Below are positions 1-6,200 of a DNA stretch of 7,539 bases, piece after piece (the stretch's first letter is position 1; the number at the start of each line of letters is the position of its first letter). The position numbers were made by a program, and so were the translations under genes. The notes beneath the pieces are model-generated. The model ran no database searches, had not been told where the DNA came from, and saw nothing but the letters and a program-made list of their open reading frames with translations. Source of the stretch: Bacteroidales bacterium (lineage in GTDB: Bacteria > Bacteroidota > Bacteroidia > Bacteroidales > B18-G4); contig JAGLYE010000070.1 in assembly GCA_023132505.1 (NCBI GenBank), positions 1-7,539 of the forward strand. Reading direction: 5' to 3'.

Positions 1-545
1 TCCTTGCTTACCGGATTATACTGGAAAGGTGTTATTCCCAGCATTACTGCATCTACACCCCTGATGCTGGTTTGTTCTGAGAGGATAAAAGGATTTTCGG
101 GATAGAATGCATCAACAGCATAAATGCTCTCATCTTTATTGTAAGCCAGTGGACTATTGTCGGTATCAAGCGGGATACGTGGTGCCGGGGCAACTTCTAC
201 GTTTTGATAGGTTTCCTTTCTGAAAGACACCACATTAAATATTGCTGTTGCACCCTGGGGCACTGCAATGTAATGACTGCTGCCCGAAAGGTCAGGCGCC
301 CCCTCATTGTTTGGAATAAGGTTGCCAGGCAAATGGATCGCTTTCATGGCAGCGCCTTTAACAGAAACTTCATCCATATTGAATTCATGGACCGAATAGA
401 TAATTTCAATTCCTGTTCCGGATTCCATTGTGAGGTTAAATCCGGCCTGATTCCAGGGATCATCAAAAGTAAATGTTTGAGAAAGAAGAGACAGGGTAAA
501 AATTGATAGAAGGATAGATAGTGTTGTTTTGCAGAAGTTTAACAT
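1..545 (-). CDS. C25 (gingipain-like) cysteine peptidase precursor, N-terminal part only
   Basis: This is the 5' part of a gene that runs off the left edge; 181 complete codons are visible and no stop is reached. I translated it from the sequence. The start at 545 is followed by a hydrophobic signal peptide (about residues 1-22, ending SLLSQ). The rest matches the propeptide of peptidase family C25 as I know it from gingipains and their Bacteroidota relatives: NNEGAPDLSGSSHYIAVPQG (79-98), APAPRIPLDT (119-128), YNKDESIY (135-142), FYPENP (147-152), and RGVDAVMLGITPFQYNP (162-178). In this family the propeptide keeps the cysteine protease inactive until export, and a caspase-like His/Cys catalytic domain follows; that part is outside the window, so activity and any C-terminal sorting domain cannot be judged. 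The gene follows the M14 carboxypeptidase with a 164-base gap and probably has its own promoter. The family call is fairly secure; substrate specificity is unknown. Confidence 0.85.
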   Translation of the reverse strand, partial: MLNFCKTTLSILLSIFTLSLLSQTFTFDDPWNQAGFNLTMESGTGIEIIYSVHEFNMDEVSVKGAAMKAIHLPGNLIPNNEGAPDLSGSSHYIAVPQGATAIFNVVSFRKETYQNVEVAPAPRIPLDTDNSPLAYNKDESIYAVDAFYPENPFILSEQTSIRGVDAVMLGITPFQYNPVSK

Positions 546-599
546 TCTTAGGTGGTTTTAGTATGACATTTAATTAATTAGCTTTTCAGATTTGGTCTG

Positions 600-607
600 C
601 CAAGATA
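600..607 (-). promoter_or_regulatory. Probable -7 box of the C25 peptidase gene
   Basis: On the minus strand the sequence TATCTTGGCA lies 55 bases before the C25 start codon. It fits the Bacteroidota -7 consensus TAnnTTTG with one mismatch (TATCTTGG). No good TTTG is seen at the expected -33 position, so this is a moderate call. The flanking 164-base gap is AT-rich and holds nothing else I recognise. Confidence 0.45.
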
Positions 608-709
608 CGAATTATTATAATTTCCAGGCTTCATATATACATATATCAATACAATTATTCTGTTTTCCGTGGTCATAAAGCATTTTTAATTTGATTGCTT
701 AAGTGTTTG

Positions 710-3703
710 TCAGCGATTAAGAATGATTTTTCCCGCAAGTTGCCTGTCATGAGTCCGTACTTTGTAAATATACATTCCGTCGGGCATTGCATTTCCGTTT
801 TCAGCTGTCCCGTCCCAGTAAAATTGATGAATTCCCGCTGACAGATATTTATCGTTAATACATTTGATCTTTTGCCCGTTCAAATTGTAGATCTCCACGG
901 ATACAGAAGCAGAATTTTGCAGGTTCAGCTTGAAATAGATTTCATTACTAAATGGATTTGGCCATGAAGAAAGCTGAATACTGTTTTTATGCGGCTCGGG
1001 TTCTTCCACGTCAGTAAGCACACCGCCAAAAAATTCAAGGATCAGGATCATCAATTCTTCTTTTGTGTTTTGATTGTCTTCCAGTCCGCCAAACTCGAAG
1101 GAAACTCCAACAGTTTTATAGCTTCCTTCATCCAGTGCAACAGCATTGCAATAGGATGGAACCTGGTTGCGAAACAATTCAAATGCATTGCCGACTGCTT
1201 CAATCCTGTCGATATAGGAATTGTCGCCTTCGTATGGATATACCATCCCTTCAGCAAAAGAGCCATCCTGTCCGAATAGTATTCCCAGATCATCATGTCC
1301 GTCATCCAATCCTTGTATTTTAAACATACTATGAACCGGAGTTGACGGATCATAAACCCAGGTGTCGCCACCTTCCATATAAAGCCGTCCTCCATTATTC
1401 AGGAAGTCGGCCAGATGCTGGCCTTCCATGGATGTCAGTACATGGTTGTTGCTATAAATCCCAAGGCACACAAAAACACAATGATACATTTCAAGGTTGT
1501 CAGGGAAAGAGGTTTCATAGGTGGCGGTGAGGTCAATGTTGGAAATAATATCCTGCATGACAGTACCTGAATTATGATTGCCATCCAGGTCAATGATCAA
1601 TACAGGGAATTTTCCTACCACGAACTGAAGGTTAATGGATGTGCTATAAATGCCACTGTTGGCAACCACATCAAGTGTGAATACAATGGTATCACCGGTA
1701 GGTGTAAATTCATCCACATCGAAGGAAAAAGTGCCGCTGCCTGACTGGGTTGGTTCAAGTGTTCCGTAACTTGCTGTTGCCTGGGTGATGTTTACATAGG
1801 GTGATGCTGATGACAGGGTGGCTTCAACATTATTTGCGATTACATTACCGTTATTGATCAGGTCTATAATCAGATCGGCTGATTCACCCTGGTCGAGGTG
1901 GCCGTTGCCGTTCTCGTCATCAAGGGTATATTCTGACATGACAATAAATACACCTATAATATGTTCCAGGTCACTCACTGCATCAAGGTCAAACCCGGCA
2001 TCTGCTTCATTTTGCATGCCTGTGCCATCATCCACGATCTTGAAATAGCGTGCTTGTGAGAGTCCTGTACCGGCCAATTCAAATTCGCTTGTCCCAGTAC
2101 CTTCACCCAAAAATAACCACGGGCCATCCATGGTTTCGCTTGCATAGCATGAAAATCCTTCAGGTGATAAACCCCCCTCATAAACCTTGATCTCATTGCC
2201 GGGCAGGTCAACAATATCTTTTTGCATATCCACTACGATCCAGCCGTCTTTGCCAATAGAATAGCTTATTCCATCGGGAGGACCGATCATGGCCAATGTA
2301 TTTCCTTCATCTTCTGTGTTGTTATCCGGGATCTGGCTGCTGATCATACGCCATGCATACCAGCGTGCTGAATCATTGGGTGTCAGCTGGAAATCAGTAA
2401 TGGCACTGCTTAATTCGGTCACCTCCACGCTGTCGGCTGACACCTGTGTTTCATAACCATTTGCTATCACCTTAATAGAGTATTTTCCCGGCAGAACATA
2501 TTTATGATAATCCCCTGCAGTAGAGTCCGAATACGTTTGCATATAATCATTGATGAAGATCGTTGCCCGGACCGGATCATCTGTATTAACATCAGTGACT
2601 GTGCCTTCCAGGCCATAGCCTGCATATTCGATCATAGCCAGCATAGAAGGATAATTCCAGTTATAGTATTGCATGATCTGTGATGCAGGGGGTTGCTTAT
2701 TGTAGGAGATCTCCATCGACCAGCTGATAGAGCCGGCTATGCCATAATTGCCGTCTTTGGTGCTGCCATTGATGGCATACATGCCTGAGTTTCCCTGCCC
2801 GAATTCAAGGTTGGCATATCCCGAAACATCACTATACAATTCCGCGAGTTGAAGAATATGCTGGGCATCGGCAGGTGCTTCCGGACGGTAGCTCCAGGGA
2901 CAGGAGATATACTCTGTTCCACTATGGAAAGTGGTATGTACTACAAACTGGTGTTCATAGCTGCAGTTTCTGAGGTTTTTGATCTCTATCTGGGAAAATG
3001 CACCGGTACTCCCGCCCCAGCCATCCCACATATAACCATAATCGCGGTTGAGGTCGACACCGGCAGCATTATACCTGCTCATATTTACCCGGCCGTCAGG
3101 ATTTACCATGTAATAGATCCAGATCTCCCGATTATCGACAAGAAAAGTAACATCAGGATCATTGTCATATTTACGGCAGAGATCACGTGCGAAGCGGATG
3201 CAGTTTTCCGATGCGCCGATCTCATCACCATGGATGCCCCCATCAAAAAAAACCTCGGCTTCATTTTCGTTATCACCCACGTTATCGCTGATCTTCAGTG
3301 CTGCCAGTTCACGGCCCTGAATGGAGGTGCCGTACATCTTTTTCATACAAATATCCGGGAATGCATCAACAAGACTATCGGCAAGGTCAACGATCTCCTG
3401 GTATGAGTGATAGGCAACCTTTGTATCCCAGAAATCCATGTAATGGGCATTCAGGTCAGGGATTCGGATGGTATATTCCAGGCCTGCATCTTCAAGCAGG
3501 AGAGTCTCACGTGGTGTTACATACAGGATTGCATGATCAGTCCAATAATCACCATTCAGGTTTAAAGTTGTTAGTATCTGAGCGGTGGCCGGTTTGTTAA
3601 TTTCCACCCTGACCTCCATCTCTTTATCTCTCCACCCCTGGGCCCGGCTGGTAATTGTGAAGGTTAAAATGATAAGAACGAAAGCGACAATAGATCTTTT
3701 CAT
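710..3703 (-). CDS. Secreted M14-family zinc carboxypeptidase with Type IX secretion sorting domain
   Basis: A 997-residue exported metallo-carboxypeptidase, expected to remove C-terminal residues from peptides outside the cell. Residues 1-22 form a signal peptide (ending SRAQG). An N-terminal region leads into the M14 catalytic domain, about residues 95-360. Its zinc site is H158-x-x-E161 (HGDE) and H260 (TTFHSG). Substrate-binding residues are R205 (NPDGR) and N219-R220 (GVDLNR), the probable equivalent of carboxypeptidase A Tyr248 is Y309, and the general base is E331 (SWSMEIS). All expected catalytic residues are present. After it come a carboxypeptidase-regulatory-like beta domain (about 364-440), a galactose-binding/discoidin-like region (about 445-583), a CARDB-like domain with an EF-hand-type calcium loop (about 590-695), and a ThuA/glutamine-amidotransferase-like domain (about 698-895). 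The end is a Por sorting domain (about 906-997: WPNPF, DGMYIYKV, GKIILNR), which directs export by the Type IX system and removal or anchoring at the cell surface. The start is set by the signal peptide. Family call secure; the middle-domain names are inferred. Confidence 0.93.
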   Translation of the reverse strand: MKRSIVAFVLIILTFTITSRAQGWRDKEMEVRVEINKPATAQILTTLNLNGDYWTDHAILYVTPRETLLLEDAGLEYTIRIPDLNAHYMDFWDTKVAYHSYQEIVDLADSLVDAFPDICMKKMYGTSIQGRELAALKISDNVGDNENEAEVFFDGGIHGDEIGASENCIRFARDLCRKYDNDPDVTFLVDNREIWIYYMVNPDGRVNMSRYNAAGVDLNRDYGYMWDGWGGSTGAFSQIEIKNLRNCSYEHQFVVHTTFHSGTEYISCPWSYRPEAPADAQHILQLAELYSDVSGYANLEFGQGNSGMYAINGSTKDGNYGIAGSISWSMEISYNKQPPASQIMQYYNWNYPSMLAMIEYAGYGLEGTVTDVNTDDPVRATIFINDYMQTYSDSTAGDYHKYVLPGKYSIKVIANGYETQVSADSVEVTELSSAITDFQLTPNDSARWYAWRMISSQIPDNNTEDEGNTLAMIGPPDGISYSIGKDGWIVVDMQKDIVDLPGNEIKVYEGGLSPEGFSCYASETMDGPWLFLGEGTGTSEFELAGTGLSQARYFKIVDDGTGMQNEADAGFDLDAVSDLEHIIGVFIVMSEYTLDDENGNGHLDQGESADLIIDLINNGNVIANNVEATLSSASPYVNITQATASYGTLEPTQSGSGTFSFDVDEFTPTGDTIVFTLDVVANSGIYSTSINLQFVVGKFPVLIIDLDGNHNSGTVMQDIISNIDLTATYETSFPDNLEMYHCVFVCLGIYSNNHVLTSMEGQHLADFLNNGGRLYMEGGDTWVYDPSTPVHSMFKIQGLDDGHDDLGILFGQDGSFAEGMVYPYEGDNSYIDRIEAVGNAFELFRNQVPSYCNAVALDEGSYKTVGVSFEFGGLEDNQNTKEELMILILEFFGGVLTDVEEPEPHKNSIQLSSWPNPFSNEIYFKLNLQNSASVSVEIYNLNGQKIKCINDKYLSAGIHQFYWDGTAENGNAMPDGMYIYKVRTHDRQLAGKIILNR

Positions 3704-3780
3704 GATGTGTGTATAAGTGTTTTATAGCTGTATAACAATACGTTGGCGTAATTAAAATCTTGCTTGAAATTTGGGCATTG

Positions 3781-3788
3781 CAAAACTA
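3781..3788 (-). promoter_or_regulatory. -7 box of the M14 carboxypeptidase gene
   Basis: TAGTTTTG on the minus strand matches the Bacteroidota -7 consensus TAnnTTTG exactly and lies 77 bases before the start codon at 3703, leaving a leader of roughly 70 bases. The expected -33 region around 3808-3811 is AT-rich but has no clear TTTG, so the promoter may be weak or need an activator. The inverted-repeat nest at 3845-3884 lies just upstream of it. Confidence 0.55.
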
Positions 3789-3844
3789 ATAATATATATC
3801 ATAACAGATATTACATTGATTCTAATATTATAGACAGAACAAGC

Positions 3845-3884
3845 ATACAAAAAGTTGTATACATGTACAATTTGTAATTTACAA
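3845..3884. repeat. Nest of TTGTA/TACAA inverted repeats upstream of the carboxypeptidase promoter
   Basis: Five alternating arms are read directly from the plus strand: ATACAA (3845-3850), TTGTAT (3855-3860), TACAA (3866-3870), TTGTAA (3872-3877) and TTACAA (3879-3884). Neighbouring arms pair with each other: 3845-3860 forms 6-base arms with a 4-base loop, 3866-3876 forms 5-base arms around one base, and 3872-3884 forms 6-base arms around one base. It lies between the end of the buk transcript and the carboxypeptidase -7 box. It could be a multi-site operator or an AT-rich hairpin region at the end of the buk transcript. No U-run follows, which argues against a standard intrinsic terminator. 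Confidence 0.5.
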
Positions 3885-3956
3885 TTCTGTATTTATAAGG
3901 AGATTTTGGAAGAATCATTGATTAGGATATCCTGACACCCGTCACCTTTAACCACC

Positions 3957-3991
3957 CAACACTCAACACCCAACACTCAACACCCAACACT
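3957..3991 (-). repeat. Heptad tandem repeat directly after the buk stop codon
   Basis: Five consecutive 7-base units read CAACACT, CAACACC, CAACACT, CAACACC, CAACACT on the plus strand, so T and C alternate and the true period may be 14 bases. On the transcribed (minus) strand the units are AGTGTTG/GGTGTTG and begin four bases after the buk stop codon. The array is intergenic and non-coding. It could be a variable-number tandem repeat produced by replication slippage or a 3'-end element of the mRNA; the function is unknown. Confidence 0.85.
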
Positions 3992-3995
3992 TAAT

Positions 3996-5069
3996 TTAGT
4001 ATTCTTTCACTTCAGTTTCCCCACGGATCACCCTATACCCATTCATGGCCAGGGCTTCCATTTCATTTTCACCGGGATAGATGAAAACAGGGGCAAAGCG
4101 GTGAACACGCATACGAATGCGTTCGCAAAACCATTTGTCGTATGCAACACCGCCGGTGATGAGGATGCCGTCCACCTTGCCTTCGAGTACTGCAGTCATC
4201 TCTCCTATCATCTTCGAAACCTGGTAGGCCATGGCATCATAGATCAGGGTGGCTTTTTCATCGCCATTCTTAACCATCCGCTCTACTTCGTAAGCGCTGT
4301 TGGTACCCAGATATGCTGTGAGTCCGCCCTGTCCGATGAGCATCTTCTTTAATTCTTTGAAAGTGTATTTGCCACTGTAACAGAATTCTACCAGGTCGAT
4401 GGTTGGCAGGGTGCCGGCACGTTCGGGGGAGAAGGCACCTTCACCACCAATGGCGTGGTTCACATCTATAACCCGCCCTTTTTTGTGGGCGCCCACAGAA
4501 ATACCGCCTCCAAGATGAGCAATGATGAGGTTTAATTCCTCATATTCTTTTTCCTGTATCTCAGCATGCCGGCGGGCAGTTGCCTTCTGGTTCAGGGCAT
4601 GGAAAACCGAACGGCGCTCAAAAAGCGGGGAACCGGAAATACGAGCTATTTCTTCCAGTTCATCAACCACAACGGGGTTGGCAATATATGCTTTAGCATT
4701 TGGAAGCTCGTGAGCAATATAATCGGCGATAAGCCCGCCAAGATTGCTGGCATGTTCGCCGATCGGGCTGTTACGGAGATCTTCCTTCATCTTTTCATTC
4801 ACCGCATATACTCCAGACGGGATTGGCCTGACCATGCCCCCACGTCCCATCACGATTTGAATATCCTCCATCTTAATCCCTTCATCCTTCAGTACCTGGT
4901 GGATCACATCCTTGCGGAATTTAAACTGATCGGTGATCTTTTCAAAAGGGGCCAAATCTTCATTGCTGTGCTTGATGTTTTTGGTAAAGATCTGTTCCTT
5001 GTTCTTAAAGACCGCAATCTTTGTGGAGGTGGAGCCCGGGTTAATAGCAAGAATGAGGATATTTTCCAT
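3996..5069 (-). CDS. buk: Butyrate kinase (EC 2.7.2.7)
   Basis: A 357-residue cytoplasmic enzyme of the acetate/butyrate kinase (ASKHA) family that transfers phosphate from butyryl-phosphate to ADP, giving butyrate and ATP; many members also use isobutyryl- or isovaleryl-phosphate. The length is normal for butyrate kinase and clearly shorter than acetate kinase (about 400). Visible motifs are NPGSTSTK (10-17, phosphate loop), GRGG (75-78), FHALNQKA (156-163), HLGGGISVGAH (185-195), FSPERAGTLP (213-222), ITGG (304-307, adenosine loop) and YPGENEMEAL (331-340). It is the second gene of an operon, 32 bases after ptb, and makes the ATP-yielding second step after the butyryltransferase. No promoter or terminator is seen in the 32-base gap. 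The upstream sequence CACCTGAGAT before the start has no strong Shine-Dalgarno, as is usual in Bacteroidota. Acid specificity (straight or branched chain) cannot be read from sequence alone. Confidence 0.96.
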   Translation of the reverse strand: MENILILAINPGSTSTKIAVFKNKEQIFTKNIKHSNEDLAPFEKITDQFKFRKDVIHQVLKDEGIKMEDIQIVMGRGGMVRPIPSGVYAVNEKMKEDLRNSPIGEHASNLGGLIADYIAHELPNAKAYIANPVVVDELEEIARISGSPLFERRSVFHALNQKATARRHAEIQEKEYEELNLIIAHLGGGISVGAHKKGRVIDVNHAIGGEGAFSPERAGTLPTIDLVEFCYSGKYTFKELKKMLIGQGGLTAYLGTNSAYEVERMVKNGDEKATLIYDAMAYQVSKMIGEMTAVLEGKVDGILITGGVAYDKWFCERIRMRVHRFAPVFIYPGENEMEALAMNGYRVIRGETEVKEY

Positions 5070-5101
5070 ATCTCAGGTGATTTTGATCAAGTTTTTATTG
5101 C

Positions 5102-6001
5102 TTAGTGGACGGCAGCTGCCAGGCAAATACTATCAAGCTTTGAATCTTCCGAGTCGGACCTTGACGTGAGAACAATAGGGGCAGAAGCACCCAGGACGTT
5201 TGCTGCAACTTTGGCATTTGCGAAGAAAATAAAAGACTTATAAAGCACATTGCCGGCTTCAATATCAGGAAGAAGGAGCAGGTCGGCCATCCCGGCCACG
5301 TTGCTCTTGATCCCTTTATGCTCAGCCGCTTCAGCAGAGATGGCATTGTCGAAAGCCAGGGGGCCATCGATAAGGCAATTGGGGATCTGGCCACGGTCTG
5401 CCATCTTCGATAGCAAGGCTGCATCGAGGGTGGCGGGCATCATTTCGTTAACAAGCTCAACAGCACCTATCACGGCGATTTTAGGCTCTTCAATGCCCAG
5501 TTTATGAAGGAAATCGATGGAATTCCTCAGAATATTGACCTTCGCATTAAGTTGGGGGGCAATGTTCATGGCTACATCGGTGAGGGCGATAAGCTTATGG
5601 TGATATGCCGGAACCTCGAACAGTGCGATGTGGGAGAGGATATCATTTTTCCTCAAACCCCATTCCTTGTTCAGTATACCTCTTAGCAGGATGGCTGTCC
5701 CAACATTCCCCTTCATCAGGATGTCGGCATCGCCAAAATGTACAAGTTTTACAGCCTTGGCAACAGATTCGCCGAGGTTGGTCTCATCAATGATCTCCAT
5801 TTTGGAGAGGTCGATTTCAAGCTTATCACTAATGCGATACATTTTTTCTTTATCTCCAACAAGAATGGGATCCACGATCTTCATTTTCGCAGCATTCACA
5901 ACTGCCTCCAGTGAGTGTTCATCATGGGCAGCTGCAACAACCAGCTTTTTCTTGGGTGATTTTTTTACGATCTCGCGTAATTCGGAGAGGTTCTTCAACA
6001 T
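5102..6001 (-). CDS. ptb: Phosphate butyryltransferase (EC 2.3.1.19)
   Basis: A 299-residue cytoplasmic enzyme of the phosphate acetyl/butyryltransferase family; it exchanges CoA for phosphate on butyryl-CoA (or branched acyl-CoA) to give the acyl-phosphate used by the kinase encoded next. The length matches Ptb and is shorter than typical Pta. Motifs visible: VAAAHDEHSLEAV (22-34), LMKGNVGTA (95-103), LSHIALFEVP (122-131), TDVAMNIAP (141-149), VELVNEMMPAT (181-191), IDGPLAFDNAIS (211-222), LLLPDIEAGNVLYK (242-255) and APIVLTSRSDS (274-284), which together correspond to the CoA- and phosphate-binding cleft of the family. It is first in the ptb-buk operon and is preceded by the best promoter in the window, 76 bases before the start. 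A phosphate acetyltransferase is the main alternative, but the kinase partner and length favour Ptb. Confidence 0.95.
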   Translation of the reverse strand: MLKNLSELREIVKKSPKKKLVVAAAHDEHSLEAVVNAAKMKIVDPILVGDKEKMYRISDKLEIDLSKMEIIDETNLGESVAKAVKLVHFGDADILMKGNVGTAILLRGILNKEWGLRKNDILSHIALFEVPAYHHKLIALTDVAMNIAPQLNAKVNILRNSIDFLHKLGIEEPKIAVIGAVELVNEMMPATLDAALLSKMADRGQIPNCLIDGPLAFDNAISAEAAEHKGIKSNVAGMADLLLLPDIEAGNVLYKSFIFFANAKVAANVLGASAPIVLTSRSDSEDSKLDSICLAAAVH

Positions 6002-6076
6002 ATCAATAATGGTTTATTTGTCAGTGTTAAGTGATTGATTTATAGTGAAAAGCTTATTGTTAATTTTTTCACGCTA

Positions 6077-6107
6077 CAAAAGTAGGAAAGTTAGTATTAA
6101 GTACAAA
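6077..6107 (-). promoter_or_regulatory. Strong Bacteroidota-type promoter of the ptb-buk operon
   Basis: On the minus strand a -33 TTTG (6107-6104) is followed after exactly 19 bases by TACTTTTG (6084-6077), a perfect match to TAnnTTTG. The transcription start would lie near 6070, giving a leader of about 70 bases before the ptb start codon. The spacer contains CTTAATACTAA (6101-6091), which recurs in the promoter region of the M64 peptidase gene. I see no riboswitch-like fold in the leader. Confidence 0.8.
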
Positions 6108-6147
6108 GAAATTGTTATGAATAAATCGAAGGTAGATTCGCGGCCTG

Positions 6148-6192
6148 CCCCGCACCCCGTCCCCCGTCCCTCGTCCCTCATCCCTCGCACCT
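6148..6192 (-). repeat. G-rich heptad repeat and G-quadruplex motif after the M64 peptidase stop
   Basis: Six 7-base units occupy 6151-6192 on the plus strand: CGCACCC, CGTCCCC, CGTCCCT, CGTCCCT, CATCCCT, CGCACCT. On the transcribed strand they are G-rich (for example AGGGACG) and start eight bases after the peptidase stop codon. Together with the run at 6148-6151 they give six G-runs of three to five bases (plus-strand C-runs 6148-6151, 6155-6158, 6161-6165, 6168-6170, 6175-6177, 6182-6184) separated by 2-4 bases. This satisfies the usual G-quadruplex pattern. It is non-coding and much richer in G/C than the surrounding intergenic sequence. Confidence 0.85.
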
Positions 6193-6200
6193 TTTCCTCC

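Noticed and set aside
204..506. 100-codon plus-strand open frame near the left edge
   Set aside because: The minus strand of the same stretch encodes a clear C25 propeptide with a signal peptide; the plus-strand reading is Cys/His-rich and resembles nothing.
673..702. Possible terminator after the M14 gene (AAGCA and TGCTT arms)
   Set aside because: Only about five base pairs with a 13-base AT-rich loop and no clear U-run after it; too weak to call.
2849..3406. 185-codon plus-strand open frame opposite the M14 catalytic domain
   Set aside because: It lies wholly antisense to well-conserved catalytic codons, has no recognisable domain and no promoter or start signal; it is a shadow of the real gene.
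3924..3933. Perfect palindrome AGGATATCCT downstream of buk
   Set aside because: Ten bases only, no extension of the arms and no second copy seen; expected by chance at this length often enough.
3957..3991. Heptad array considered as a CRISPR or attachment-site repeat
   Set aside because: The units are contiguous with no spacers, and no cas, integrase or recombinase gene is present.
4566..5105. 179-codon plus-strand open frame opposite buk
   Set aside because: It is antisense to conserved butyrate kinase motifs and shows no family resemblance of its own.
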